Origin: an uncultured Gemmatimonadales bacterium
Lineage (GTDB): Bacteria > Gemmatimonadota > Gemmatimonadetes > Longimicrobiales > Gaopeijiaceae
Length of the DNA: 64,000 nt
Assembly (NCBI GenBank): GCA_937919655.1
Contig: CALFPJ010000020.1
Span: forward strand, 62,001 to 126,000
Direction of reading: 5' to 3'
The translations under genes were made by a program, and so were the position numbers. The notes under the pieces were generated by a model that worked only from the letters and a program-made list of their open reading frames with translations, ran no database searches and was not told the DNA's origin. How positions within the stretch are numbered: position 1 is the stretch's first letter; the number at the start of each line of letters is the position of its first letter. Positions 55,431-64,000 of this stretch are shown here, in pieces.

Positions 55431-56260
55431 GGGGTCACCTCGACGGCTAGCGGCGAGGCCTGGGTCGGCGTGACTGGGGCGGCCTGCGTCGTGGTGACCG
55501 GGGCGGCACGTTCGGCGCTTTGCCCCACGACTGTCCCGCGACCTCCCGGAGCCGCCACACGGAATACTATTCCGGCCGCCTCGGCAAAGAGCAGCGCCTT
55601 GTCCTAGACCACGCTGTTGCCGATCTCCCGCACCTGCCCCCACGTCGCGGAGGGCAACGGCAGCTGCCCGGGAAATCCCCGTTTGGGGTCGACCTCATAG
55701 ACCCCGTCCACGTCCTTGATGAGGCGCACTTCTTCCGCAGAAAGCGCATGCGCCAAATAGAGGGCCGTCAGGTCAGACCCTCCGCGCCCCAACAGCGCGG
55801 GTGCCCCAGAACGATCCCAGCCGACAAAACCTGGCACGACCACGACATCGTGCGCCTGAACGGCGTCGAGCAATCCCTCGATATCAAACCCGACGGGTTC
55901 GGCGTCATCGAGGGGCCCCGTTGTTTGTAGTCCGAGCGCGCGCGTCGCGAGACAATGGGCGTTCACGCCGCGCGCGGTAAGCGCGATCCCAAGGAGTGCG
56001 ACGGATGCGTCTTCGCCCGTCGCGAGAAGCTGAGCAGTGAGTCCCGCTGCAGCGCGCGGCGAAACGCAGCGTGCGACCTCCAAGAGTCGATTGGTCGTTT
56101 CGCCCATCGCGGATACCACCGCCACCACACGGCGGCCTGACGCGACTTCCAGCACGATCTCCTCCGCCGCAAACCGGAACCCTGCCTCGTCACCGAGAAC
56201 CGACGATCCGAACTTGAGCACGGCGACCCGATCTGCCTCGACACGACATGCGCCGGTCAC
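55427..56260 (-). pseudogene. lysC: aspartate kinase (catalytic domain) with in-frame TAG
   Basis: From GTG 56260 (or ATG 56272) the chain has the kinase motifs VLKFGSSVL, VVAVVSAMGETTNRLLE, PGFVGWDRSGAPALLGRGGSDLTA and IKDVDGVYEVDPK, then EIGNSVV and TAG (55604-55606). The frame continues unbroken (DKALLFAEAAGIVFRVAAPGG) to a stop that overlaps asd by ATGA. Related enzymes have Gln/His at the stop, so CAG to TAG fits. Beyond is an APVT-TTQ-rich tail and no ACT domain, so it would be feedback-insensitive. Expression depends on read-through. Confidence 0.8.
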
Positions 56261-57444
56261 ACGGGAGTACATGCGACCTCCTCGGCCTTGGTGAGCGCAT
56301 TCTGGAGGTCTGCGACCAGGTCATCTGCGTCCTCGATGCCGACGGACAGCCGCAGCAGGCCATCGTGTATTCCAGCGACACGTCGCCCCTCCTCGTCCAT
56401 GGACGCGTGTGTCATGGTCGTGGGATGGCTCACCAAACTCTCCACGCCGCCCAGTGACTCGGCCAGCGTGAACAGCCTCAGCTCGCGCAGAAACGCGTCG
56501 ACCGCCGGCCGCCCTCCGGCGAGTTCGAGGCTCACCAGGCTACCCCAGCCGCTCTGCTGCCGCGCAGCGATGTCGTGTCCACCGTGCGTCGCCAAGCTCG
56601 GGTGGTACAGACCCGTGACCGTGTCGTGCGTCGCCAGAACATCAACCACGCGCAGCGCGTTTCGCTCGTGTACCGCCGAGCGCGCGAAGAGGGTGCGTAG
56701 CCCCCTCAAGGCGAGATAAGCATCGAAAGGCGCACCGGCGACGCCCAGACAGTTCGTCCACCACGCAAGCTGATCGAGCAGTGCGGGGTCCTTCGCTATG
56801 ATCGCTCCAGCCACCACATCGCTGTGTCCATTGATGAACTTGGTGGCCGAGTGGACCACGAGGTCGGCCCCGAGTTCCAGTGGGAGCTGGTTGGCCGGCG
56901 ACAGGAACGTGTTGTCGACCACGCTGACGGCGCCGATGTCGCGCGCGAGATCCGTCCATCGGCGGATGTCGGTGATGCGCAGGAACGGATTGCTCGGCGT
57001 CTCGATCCAGATCACACGCGGGCGCCGGGCCCTCGCGATGTCGAGCGCCTGCTCGGAGGTCTGGTCGACGAAAACGGTTTCGTAGCCGACACGGCGGCCT
57101 TCTGCGGTGAACAGCCTGTAGCTGCCACCGTACCCGTCGTGAGGCGCGAGCAAAGTGTCGCCACACCCTAGGAGTTGAGTGACCACGGATATGGCAGCCA
57201 TGCCCGAGGCCGTGATGATCGCGCCGCAGCCACCCTCGAGATCCGCGAGCGCCTCCGCGAGATGGTCGCGCGTTGGATTTCCGGAGCGTGTGTAGTCGTA
57301 GCGTCCGCAAACGCCTGGAGACTCGAAGACGAAATTCGCAGATAGATACAGCGGTGGGACCACCGCTCTATGCGCCGTATCGGACCCGATCGCGGCCCGC
57401 ACGGCCCGCGTGGTCGACGTGGTCGCAGTGCCTTGGGCGCTCAT
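56257..57444 (-). CDS. Cys/Met-metabolism PLP enzyme (cystathionine gamma-synthase/sulfhydrylase type)
   Basis: The 395-residue protein from ATG 57444 has the family's YDYTRSGNPTRDHLAEAL, ASGMAAI, VVDNTFLSP and the PLP Lys in VVHSATKFINGHSDVV. With MetX it would put sulfur onto an activated homoserine: cystathionine gamma-synthase (MetB) or sulfhydrylase (MetY). The sequence alone does not separate these; the S-P-N-Q-x-P region and length favour the MetB side. It is coupled to metX by ATGA. Confidence 0.85.
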   Translation of the reverse strand: MSAQGTATTSTTRAVRAAIGSDTAHRAVVPPLYLSANFVFESPGVCGRYDYTRSGNPTRDHLAEALADLEGGCGAIITASGMAAISVVTQLLGCGDTLLAPHDGYGGSYRLFTAEGRRVGYETVFVDQTSEQALDIARARRPRVIWIETPSNPFLRITDIRRWTDLARDIGAVSVVDNTFLSPANQLPLELGADLVVHSATKFINGHSDVVAGAIIAKDPALLDQLAWWTNCLGVAGAPFDAYLALRGLRTLFARSAVHERNALRVVDVLATHDTVTGLYHPSLATHGGHDIAARQQSGWGSLVSLELAGGRPAVDAFLRELRLFTLAESLGGVESLVSHPTTMTHASMDEEGRRVAGIHDGLLRLSVGIEDADDLVADLQNALTKAEEVACTPV

Positions 57445-58496
57445 CGTGCCACCTCCGCGGACGCCGGAGTATCGGAGGAGGACGACCAACGGATCGCGAG
57501 CGCATCCGTGATGGCCGCGGACACGGGGCCAGGCTCCTTGAGGAAGGCGTCGTGACCAAACGGCGAACCGAGCCTGACGTGGCAAACGGGGCCGGGCAGA
57601 GCTTGGGCCAACTCTTCCACCAACCAAGTGGGTACCAGCCGATCCGTATCGAAGGAGACGAGCGAGGTGGGCGCCGTGACTTGAGACGGATCGACATCGT
57701 GCAGATCGATTGACTCAGAGAGACTGACGAACGCTTCGGTGCCGAACGTGGCGGCGAACGCGTCACCCCTCGCTGTGAGATAAGCCTCGACCGGAAAACG
57801 AGCGCCGCCGCCAACCTTAGGGCGAAAGTCGAAGCGCTCAGCGAATTCGAATTCCGAACGGTAGGTCGTCATGGCCAAAGCCCGTCCGAGGGAAAGGCCG
57901 CGCCGCTCATCGCCCACCTCGGCGCCGAAACGGACGATGTCTCGCTGGATCGCGCGCCAGGCAGTCGCCATGGGGTGCGGACGGTGCGCTGCGGCAACGA
58001 GCACGAGTGATATGACGTGTTTGGCGTCGAGGGCCGCCAGGGCGAGCGACACCATGCCGCCGTATGACGCGCCCACGAAGGAGGCCCGGCGCACGCCGAG
58101 AACACTCAATACCTGACGGACAACCTCAGCCTGATCCCTCGAGGAGATGCGCGTGCCCGCCGGTACGGCGGCCTGCGGCCCGCCGAGGAAGTCGATGCCA
58201 ATCAGACGCTGGCGCGTGGGGTCGAGCGCCAGGCCTGCACCCACGACGCCAGGCCACCATCCGGGCGAGGGATCGCCTGCCGTGGGCGCCAAATGACGCG
58301 ACGCAGAGATTCCCCCGAGAACTACGACCGCCGGGCCGTACGCTGGCCCGTGAACCTCGTAGCCGACACGTGTGTCGACATGACCGCCGAATTGGAGATC
58401 GACGGAAACTGTGGTGTGGCCCGTAACGCCCGGAGAGGTGCCGGTGCAGCAAAACGCCTCGACGTGTGCCGGGGCCGCTGCGGAAAGTTGGGTCAT
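57441..58496 (-). CDS. metX: homoserine O-acyltransferase MetX
   Basis: ATG 58496, with GGAG six bases upstream, gives a 351-residue alpha/beta-hydrolase acyltransferase: VVVLGGISASRHL, the nucleophile in GASYGGMVSLAL, the acid in FDTDRLVP and His in GHDAFLKEP. GGISA is typical of MetX; whether acetyl or succinyl is used cannot be read with confidence. Two earlier ATGs (58508, 58592) lie inside the riboswitch hairpin or lead. It is first in the operon metX-metB/Y-ask-asd. Confidence 0.9.
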   Translation of the reverse strand: MTQLSAAAPAHVEAFCCTGTSPGVTGHTTVSVDLQFGGHVDTRVGYEVHGPAYGPAVVVLGGISASRHLAPTAGDPSPGWWPGVVGAGLALDPTRQRLIGIDFLGGPQAAVPAGTRISSRDQAEVVRQVLSVLGVRRASFVGASYGGMVSLALAALDAKHVISLVLVAAAHRPHPMATAWRAIQRDIVRFGAEVGDERRGLSLGRALAMTTYRSEFEFAERFDFRPKVGGGARFPVEAYLTARGDAFAATFGTEAFVSLSESIDLHDVDPSQVTAPTSLVSFDTDRLVPTWLVEELAQALPGPVCHVRLGSPFGHDAFLKEPGPVSAAITDALAIRWSSSSDTPASAEVAR

Positions 58497-58497
58497 G

Positions 58498-58541
58498 CGA
58501 TTCTCCATAAGATTGGCCCACAACGGACCCCTGGAGAATCG
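58498..58541 (-). promoter_or_regulatory. ribosome-binding-site-sequestering hairpin of the metX leader
   Basis: CGATTCTCC (mRNA 58541-58533) pairs exactly with GGAGAATCG (58506-58498), which contains the metX Shine-Dalgarno GGAG (58503-58506). This is a 9-bp stem between the SAM riboswitch and the start codon, so the switch probably acts at translation. Confidence 0.6.
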
Positions 58542-58587
58542 ATCGCCCCTATACAATACGGCATCCACACAAACGTGCGGCGGGCGA

Positions 58588-58700
58588 CTCATCTCTCGAT
58601 GGACTTACGTCCATCGCAGGAGTTGGCACCTTGCGGAATTGCCACATTCCGTAGGTTGCCCCGGCGTCTAAGGGCCTATCCCTCAGCCGGTCTCGATGAG
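58588..58700 (-). promoter_or_regulatory. SAM-I (S-box) riboswitch upstream of metX
   Basis: Read 58700 to 58588, the RNA has P1 arms CTCATC/GATGAG, the kink-turn/SAM core GAGGGATAGGCCC, CCGGGGCAACC, a CGGAAT/ATTCCG P3 hairpin, AAGGTGCCAACTCC, and a P4 hairpin GATGGAC-GTAA-GTCCATC. These are the conserved SAM-I blocks in order. It senses SAM and would lower MetX and the downstream genes when SAM is high. Confidence 0.93.
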
Positions 58701-58716
58701 GCTATGTGGACGGAAG

Positions 58717-58744
58717 GGTATACACGTGTGGCCTGGGAGGTCAA
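58717..58744 (-). promoter_or_regulatory. metX promoter
   Basis: On the minus strand -35 TTGACC (58739-58744), 16-base gap, -10 TATACC (58717-58722). The inferred start, about 58709, is a few bases before the riboswitch P1. Confidence 0.65.
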
Positions 58745-58833
58745 CGGGGGCGTTGATTTAGCGCCCGGGTCTTGAGCGACGGTCACGATTGTGGCACCGT
58801 ATCGACACCGATCCTCGTTTCTGGGAATTGAGC

Positions 58834-59280
58834 GTGAGCCAGGACTGCCCCATCGATCACGAAGCCGCCGAACGCGTCGCGGAGCGACTCCCTGGGCCAG
58901 TGCGTCGTGGCATGTACTTCTCAATTGGGGCGGTGAGCGTCGTGGCCGGAGTCATTGGCATCTTCGTGCCCCTCTGGCCGACCACCTGCTTCCTACTGTT
59001 GGCAGGCTGGTGCTTCGCCCGCAGTTCGCCTCGCGCCGAGCGGTGGCTGCACGAGAATCGGCTCTTTGGTCGTTACCTCGCGGACTACCGTGAGCGGGGC
59101 ATCGTCTCACCGCGGGCGCGGCTAACCTCGGTCATCACGTTGTGGGTATTTATTGGGGTTTCGGCATTTATGCTGGGGAGCCGTGTGTGGGTCGTGGCGC
59201 TCCTCCTGCTCGTCGCAGGGGCCGTGACGGCCCATCTTTATTCGCTCCCCACTGAAGCGACGGACGAGTCAGCGGCCTAG
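58834..59280 (+). CDS. DUF454 (YbaN-like) inner-membrane protein
   Basis: The ~148-residue protein has the DUF454 pattern: a first helix (FSIGAVSVVAGVIGIFVPLWPTTCFLLLAGWCFARSS region), HENRLFGRYLADYRERGIVS and two C-terminal helices. Function unknown. GTG 58834 is preferred; TTG 58789 would add 15 residues. It is divergent from metX and its end overlaps the CPBP gene by 12 bases. Confidence 0.8.
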   Translation: MSQDCPIDHEAAERVAERLPGPVRRGMYFSIGAVSVVAGVIGIFVPLWPTTCFLLLAGWCFARSSPRAERWLHENRLFGRYLADYRERGIVSPRARLTSVITLWVFIGVSAFMLGSRVWVVALLLLVAGAVTAHLYSLPTEATDESAA

Positions 59281-62200
59281 AGCCGAAATCTCTGGACGGC
59301 CGAGTTCTTTCGACCAACGCCACGCGAGCCCCGCGATCACCATGATCGCCAAAAGTTGGCCAGGGGTACTGCCTGGGTACGCGCCCGCGAGCAGCGCCTC
59401 CACGGCACTGAGCACCATCATCGTGCCGAAGATCATGGGTGCCAGGGCCGGGCGGTTGCCGATCAGCCGTGTCAAAGCCCACATCCCGGCAGCGGCCACA
59501 AACGCGCTAGCGACCCAGATGACCGGCGAATCTTGCAACGCGGATGGCACCAGCACCGCGCCCAACGCCACAATCGCAAAGCCGGTGACGCTACCCAGGA
59601 ACGGGTGCCCTCGGAACCGCTGTGTCGCAACCGCCAGCAGGAGCATTGCCCCGGTAAGAAACAGTAGTGGGACGACGGCACCAAGAGGCGCGGAGAGTGT
59701 GGGGACGAGTTCTCCCGCCGCGCTGTAGTCCGGAAGCCCAGGGACCCCACCCGACAGTTCGCCAACGAGGCTACCCGCCCCCGCGATCAGAAGCCCGATC
59801 GACGGACCAACTAGGATGGAAGTGGCGACTCGGCTGCGAGCCTGCGCCCATGAATGCCCGAGCGCGATCACGAGACCGATAGCGGCCCCGCCGATGAGGG
59901 CCACCAGGAGCAGCCCGAATGCTGCCCCGCCGGCCTGAAAGCCGAATGGCTGGGCAGTAGAGAACACCGCAATGGTCGCGGGCCAAGCGTTTGCAGTGGA
60001 AAGCGCCAACGCGGTACAGCCGACGGCTGAGCCGATCCAGAGCGGGCGGGTCTCGAGACCCCGTCGACTCCACACCACAATCGCGACCACTGCGCCAACA
60101 CCAAACATGAGGATCAGCACGAAGATGAGCCCCAGTGAAATCACAGATCGTCGGCTGGCCGCCTCTCGTTGCGCCCGAGCCCACTCCTCCGGCACGTGCA
60201 CGAAGCGGCGAACGTTGCCGACCTCGTTACCGCTCACCGTGATCGACGCCCGCCCCTCGCCGGCTACTTCTGTGAGTACGGACGGATCCCGGAAGGTGAA
60301 GTCCCAATCGGTCCGGCTCTCGTGAGCAGACTCCTCGGCACTGACTTCTTCCCAGCTGCCGGGCGGGAGCGCACGACGGGCCAGTTCCCTTGCCGAGGCT
60401 TCGTCCAGAACCGCGCCCGCCCTTCCCTCAGGCAACTGATGGACTGCGCGCCGGACCGTGCCATCGACCGAGATGTTCACGAGGAACTCCTCCACCCGCT
60501 CCTCTGGGGAGGCATTCCAATCAACGAAACGCACGATCCACTGTGGCGGCGGCAAGAACTCCCCGAACAACGCCTGATACTCCTCCTCTCCCGCTTCCTC
60601 GAACACGTATTCGTGCCCACTTGAAACCCCGTCGTCCGTAAACGCAGAAGGGGTCCATCCGTCCAAGGCGAAGCCCCGCTCTAGGACCCGGGCCTGGGCG
60701 ATCTCCACGGCCTCGCCGCGCGTGACACCCAGCCTCGGCGGTGCTTCGCCCATCAGGAGAGTCCCGACCCAAAGAGCGAAGCCCACAGCGCCAGCCGCGC
60801 CAAACACGCCCACCGAGAACGGCAGGCGCGTCGCGGCTTCAGGTGCGACATCCGTGGCGACACCCCCAGGTTCATTCGCCAACTCACCCCCCGCATGGCT
60901 CCGGCGCAGCCCTGTGGACAGACCCGATGGTGGGTCAATCGAGTCACCGCTTGATTCCTCTTCGGACGCACGCGTCGGCGCGCTCACAGCAGCCGGAAGC
61001 GGAGGCGCCGACCAGGCCCGGTTGAACGACCACTCAGGTGAGGTGCTCGTGCCACGTCCGCCTCGGCGTGCCCACAACACCACGAGCAAGGGGATCGCGG
61101 CCACACCGACGATCACACCCTGGTCGATCATCGCATCTGAGGCGAACAAGACGCTCGAAATCAGGGCCAGGTCGTACAGGAAGTGCGCGAGAATCGTGGG
61201 GACGAGGCCGAAAAATACGTATACCGCCCCCCAGGCGAATGCCGGAATCGACAGTTCCACCACCCGCGCGTAGGCCGGCTGCTGGGGATAGTTGGCGTGC
61301 CCCGCCGCGAACACGACCGCCTGAAAGGCGACCATACCCCAAACCCACATGTTCCTGCGCCCGTAGCGCGCCCCGATCAGAGCCGCACAGGCGAGCGGAA
61401 CTGCCCGGAAGATGCTCTCCTCCCACAACGCGGCGAACAGCGACGTCGAAACGGCCTGTAGCCAGGGGAAATACGTCGCGAGCAGATCCGGCTGAACCAG
61501 GGCATCGGCCGGGGACCACCAACCCTCCAGTCGTGAAGTGCCCATGTAGAAGAGCACCACATATCCCACCTGGAGACCCACAAAGAGGTACGCGCCAACC
61601 GTGATGCCGAGCGCTGAATTGGAAGCGGCCACCTCCGGTGACCAAAAGCGCCACTGCTGCAGGTGGTCAGGAAACGCCTTTCGGCCCAACGACTCTCCGG
61701 CCAGGAAGAAGAAGGCCAGAATCGGAGCGCCAAGAATCGCGATCGCTCCTGCGCTGGCGATGTTCTGGAAGATGAAGAGGTTCGCCGATACCGCAGTGTC
61801 GTAGGACATCCACGAGAGCGGCAGCGCGTTGATGGCGTTCAATCCGAAGAGCGTCGCGGTCACCGCGCCCCAAGCGAGCGCGGTCCGCCACTCGATCCAG
61901 CGCTTTCTGAGCAGAAGCGCGCTTCCGACCCCAGCACCTAGGAGCACATACAGCAGTAAAAATATCGACTGCGAAACCAGCGCAATCGAGTCGTTCGTGG
62001 ATCGCATATCCGCGTAACGTCGCGAGAATGCCTCGGGCACGAATACAAAATGGGTAAGCTGCGAGAGTCGATTCCCCGAAACGACGAGCCTGAGCCTGAA
62101 GCGCGCATCGGCTAACGTGATGTCGCCTCGTTCGTAGACGAACGTGTGGTCGACCCGCCCGCCTGGGAGGGTCTCACTCGACGACTCGACTAGGTCGTAC

Positions 62201-62694
62201 GGGGTCAGGTCGAGCGGCCAGGCAGCCACGGCCTGCGCGGCCGCGAACTGCGCTTCTGGAGGCGTCAGGTTGCCGGGGCCCGCATCGTCCTCGGCGAGAC
62301 GGAGTCGAAAGCCGTAGGGGGTACCGGCAGGGGAGAAGCTGACCGAGGTCTCCTCGACCTCACCCTCCGCAAAACGCCTCACCCGCCATTGATACGGTTC
62401 ATACACTCCCACATCCATGAGGCCCTGGAAGGCATCACGCCCGCCGCCTTCCAACTCGACATAGGTCTGGACTTCTGAATCGACCTGCCCGAACGACGCC
62501 GCGGAACGGGCGTCTTCCGGTCCCCAGCCCAAACGATCGGCGAGGGCTGCCGCCTCGGCCATGGCCGCTTCTCGGTCCATCGTGATGTCTACCGAAACGT
62601 TCGGCAGCGCGACCGTAAAGAGCTGGAGCGCTGTGACCGCGCCAGCCAGGCCAAGGGCGCCCAGAACGATCCAAAAAATGGGGCGGCGCGTCAT
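59269..62694 (-). CDS. large CPBP-type membrane protease, internally duplicated
   Basis: The 1141-residue protein has two similar halves. Each has a periplasmic PepSY-like region (RRFAEGEVEET..., VSGNRLSQLTHFVFVPE; and VRFVDWN..., VSGNEVGNVRRFVHVPE), followed by many helices. In the first half a CPBP (CAAX-protease-like) motif is seen: LWEESIFRAVPLA (EExxxR) with FAAGHANY. The second half lacks those Glu, Arg and His, so it is degenerate. A Pro/Ser-rich linker (~580-640) separates them. It might cleave in the membrane; the substrate is unknown. Confidence 0.75.
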   Translation of the reverse strand: MTRRPIFWIVLGALGLAGAVTALQLFTVALPNVSVDITMDREAAMAEAAALADRLGWGPEDARSAASFGQVDSEVQTYVELEGGGRDAFQGLMDVGVYEPYQWRVRRFAEGEVEETSVSFSPAGTPYGFRLRLAEDDAGPGNLTPPEAQFAAAQAVAAWPLDLTPYDLVESSSETLPGGRVDHTFVYERGDITLADARFRLRLVVSGNRLSQLTHFVFVPEAFSRRYADMRSTNDSIALVSQSIFLLLYVLLGAGVGSALLLRKRWIEWRTALAWGAVTATLFGLNAINALPLSWMSYDTAVSANLFIFQNIASAGAIAILGAPILAFFFLAGESLGRKAFPDHLQQWRFWSPEVAASNSALGITVGAYLFVGLQVGYVVLFYMGTSRLEGWWSPADALVQPDLLATYFPWLQAVSTSLFAALWEESIFRAVPLACAALIGARYGRRNMWVWGMVAFQAVVFAAGHANYPQQPAYARVVELSIPAFAWGAVYVFFGLVPTILAHFLYDLALISSVLFASDAMIDQGVIVGVAAIPLLVVLWARRGGRGTSTSPEWSFNRAWSAPPLPAAVSAPTRASEEESSGDSIDPPSGLSTGLRRSHAGGELANEPGGVATDVAPEAATRLPFSVGVFGAAGAVGFALWVGTLLMGEAPPRLGVTRGEAVEIAQARVLERGFALDGWTPSAFTDDGVSSGHEYVFEEAGEEEYQALFGEFLPPPQWIVRFVDWNASPEERVEEFLVNISVDGTVRRAVHQLPEGRAGAVLDEASARELARRALPPGSWEEVSAEESAHESRTDWDFTFRDPSVLTEVAGEGRASITVSGNEVGNVRRFVHVPEEWARAQREAASRRSVISLGLIFVLILMFGVGAVVAIVVWSRRGLETRPLWIGSAVGCTALALSTANAWPATIAVFSTAQPFGFQAGGAAFGLLLVALIGGAAIGLVIALGHSWAQARSRVATSILVGPSIGLLIAGAGSLVGELSGGVPGLPDYSAAGELVPTLSAPLGAVVPLLFLTGAMLLLAVATQRFRGHPFLGSVTGFAIVALGAVLVPSALQDSPVIWVASAFVAAAGMWALTRLIGNRPALAPMIFGTMMVLSAVEALLAGAYPGSTPGQLLAIMVIAGLAWRWSKELGRPEISALGR

Positions 62695-62813
62695 CGTCTA
62701 AGTCTCATGAACAACAACATGGCGCGCCGCCTAACCGACCACCATTGCCTGAAGGACGACCGTTGGTTTGGTTAATTTTTTAGCGTGCTATCCAATGCCT
62801 TCACGACCGGACG

Positions 62814-64000
62814 ATGACTCTCATGAAGCCCTCTACTTCGACCTGGACGATTGTCCTCGCCGCCGCTCTACTCACCGCTTGTGGCGGGACGGGGGCCGAC
62901 CCGGAAATGCCGACGCCTCAGGGCGCGAGTGGAGACCGACCGTCAGCGCGCGCAGGTCGTGGCGCGGGTTCCAATGCCGACGAGAAGAGCTACGCCGAGT
63001 TGATCGAAGACGCCGCCAGCGACGACGGCCTCTTCACGGTGCACGCCAAAGAGGGTGACTACTTCTTCGAGATCCCAGATTCCCTGCTGAATCGGGATAT
63101 GTTGCTGGTCAGCCGCGTCTCTGGGAAACAAGACGGCCTGGGAGGCTTCTCTCCCGCAGGTGTGGCATCGAATCGCCAGATGGTGCGCTTCGAACGACGC
63201 GACGATCGCATCTTGTTGCGGAAGTATTCAGGAGAAGCGGTCGCGGACGACACCCTAGCCATCGCGCTCTCGGTCCAGGCGAACTACTTCGCGCCCATCC
63301 TGGCTTCGTGGGACATCGCGGCACGTGGAACAGACAGCACCACGTCCGTTGTCGACGTCACCGATTTCTTCGGTGGAGACACGCCCGCGATCTCTGGTCT
63401 CAGCCCTGCCCAGCGACGCACCTATCAGGTCCGGCGTCTGGACGCGAGCAGGAGCTTCATCGGCCAGGTCCGCAGCTACCCGCTCAACGTTAACGTGCGC
63501 CACACGCTCACCTACGACGCCGGCGCACCTCCATCTGACGAGCGCGCCAGCACGATCTCGCTCGAGATGAACCAGTCCTTGATGCTCCTCCCCAAAGAGC
63601 CGATGCGGGCGCGCTACGCTGACGCCCGCGTAGGCTTCAACAGCATCGAACGCATCAACTACGGGCTCGACGAACAAAAGGCCGAGACCGAGACCTTCAT
63701 TCGTCGATGGAGGCTCGAGCCGTCCGACCCGCAGGCCTACGCCCGCGGCGAGGTGGTGGACCCGGTGCAGCCGATCACCTACTACATCGATCCTGCGACG
63801 CCGGCGCGGTACGTGGAAACGGTTCGCCGCGGCGTTGAGAACTGGCAGGTCGCGTTTGAGACTGCGGGCTTCAGCAACGCGATCGTGGCGCTCGACCCGC
63901 CCTCGCGGGACGAGGATCCCGACTGGGACCCCGAAGACGTGCGCTACTCGGTGGTGCGTTGGTCCGCGAGCATGACCCGGAACGCTCAGGGGCCGAGCAC
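62814..64000 (+). CDS. zinc-dependent metalloprotease-like protein (DUF5117/5118 type), 3' end outside window
   Basis: The frame from ATG 62814 (or 62823) stays open to the window end, 395 codons. It has a lipoprotein signal (ALLTACG), then SYAELIEDAASDDGLFTVHAK, then LLNRDMLLVSRVSG and SWDIAARG-type blocks, VRSYPLNVNVRHTLTY, and ITYYIDPATPARYVETVRRGVENWQVAFE, as in the DUF5118-DUF5117 N-terminal region of secreted metalloproteases. The HExxH site would lie beyond the window. Function is inferred from architecture. Confidence 0.82.
   Translation, partial: MTLMKPSTSTWTIVLAAALLTACGGTGADPEMPTPQGASGDRPSARAGRGAGSNADEKSYAELIEDAASDDGLFTVHAKEGDYFFEIPDSLLNRDMLLVSRVSGKQDGLGGFSPAGVASNRQMVRFERRDDRILLRKYSGEAVADDTLAIALSVQANYFAPILASWDIAARGTDSTTSVVDVTDFFGGDTPAISGLSPAQRRTYQVRRLDASRSFIGQVRSYPLNVNVRHTLTYDAGAPPSDERASTISLEMNQSLMLLPKEPMRARYADARVGFNSIERINYGLDEQKAETETFIRRWRLEPSDPQAYARGEVVDPVQPITYYIDPATPARYVETVRRGVENWQVAFETAGFSNAIVALDPPSRDEDPDWDPEDVRYSVVRWSASMTRNAQGPS

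Noticed and set aside
10331-55606. Reassignment of TAG to an amino acid
   Set aside because: Many complete genes in the window end in TAG (for example at 5678, 9315, 12867, 16023, 21272, 22184), so it works as a stop.
1-64000. CRISPR arrays, prophage or intact insertion sequences
   Set aside because: No regularly spaced repeats, phage structural genes or transposases were seen.

Overview
The window is GC-rich, densely coded DNA from a Gram-negative bacterium. Support for this includes several lipoproteins with lipoboxes, outer-membrane barrels (CopB, a porin, a FadL-like barrel), TolC/RND tripartite efflux and twin-arginine leaders. The mix of a PadR-linked ADOP permease, an S9 peptidase, a DUF5117/5118-type metalloprotease, Tat-exported aminotransferases and HEAT lipoproteins is reminiscent of Gemmatimonadota. 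That placement is inference; no rRNA or tRNA is present to confirm it.

Region 1 (1-16.6 kb) holds an alpha/beta hydrolase cut by the window edge, a PaaX-type regulator, a HEAT/cyclophilin lipoprotein, a dicarboxylate symporter, a divergent YchF-like NTPase, a lipoprotein/outer-membrane barrel pair, two PLP aminotransferases and a large S9 peptidase. Region 2 (16.6-36.4 kb) is a copper/heavy-metal island. It has a PepSY membrane protein, a copABCD-like operon (multicopper oxidase, CopB, CopC, CopD and an unknown exported protein), an OmpA lipoprotein, a PCYCGC-family protein, a long minus-strand operon (His-rich protein, CzcC/CzcB/CzcA, NTF2-like, HupE, transmembrane anchor protein), a broken second copC, and an OmpR-type two-component system. 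Three promoters in this region carry TTCAY half-sites at 11-bp spacing next to a -10-like hexamer, which suggests one regulon driven by the two-component system.

Region 3 (36.4-40.5 kb) is a minus-strand flavin-transfer operon behind a promoter with a Fur-like box: ApbE, a porin, an FMN-binding protein with a flavinylation motif, a four-helix cytochrome-b-like protein and an NTF2-like lipoprotein. Region 4 (40.6-45.6 kb) holds a HEAT/cNMP-binding protein, the CopA ATPase-CopZ-CsoR copper operon with its operator, and pdxH. Region 5 (45.6-54.3 kb) mixes intact genes (PadR regulator, DUF2461, LctP permease, CheY-like receiver, glycosyltransferase, creatininase-family amidohydrolase, Ntn-type asparaginase) with decayed ones (ADOP permease, GT2).

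Region 6 (54.3-58.8 kb) is a methionine/aspartate operon (metX, metB/Y-like, aspartate kinase, asd) under a SAM-I riboswitch, whose downstream hairpin sequesters the metX ribosome-binding site. Region 7 (58.8-64 kb) holds a DUF454 protein, an 1141-residue internally duplicated CPBP protease and the start of a metalloprotease.

A recurring oddity is single in-frame stops in otherwise well-preserved genes: aspartate kinase, GT2, the second CopC, the ADOP permease and one Tat leader. TAG is also a common normal terminator here, so amber recoding is not supported. Recent decay or sequence/assembly error fit better.
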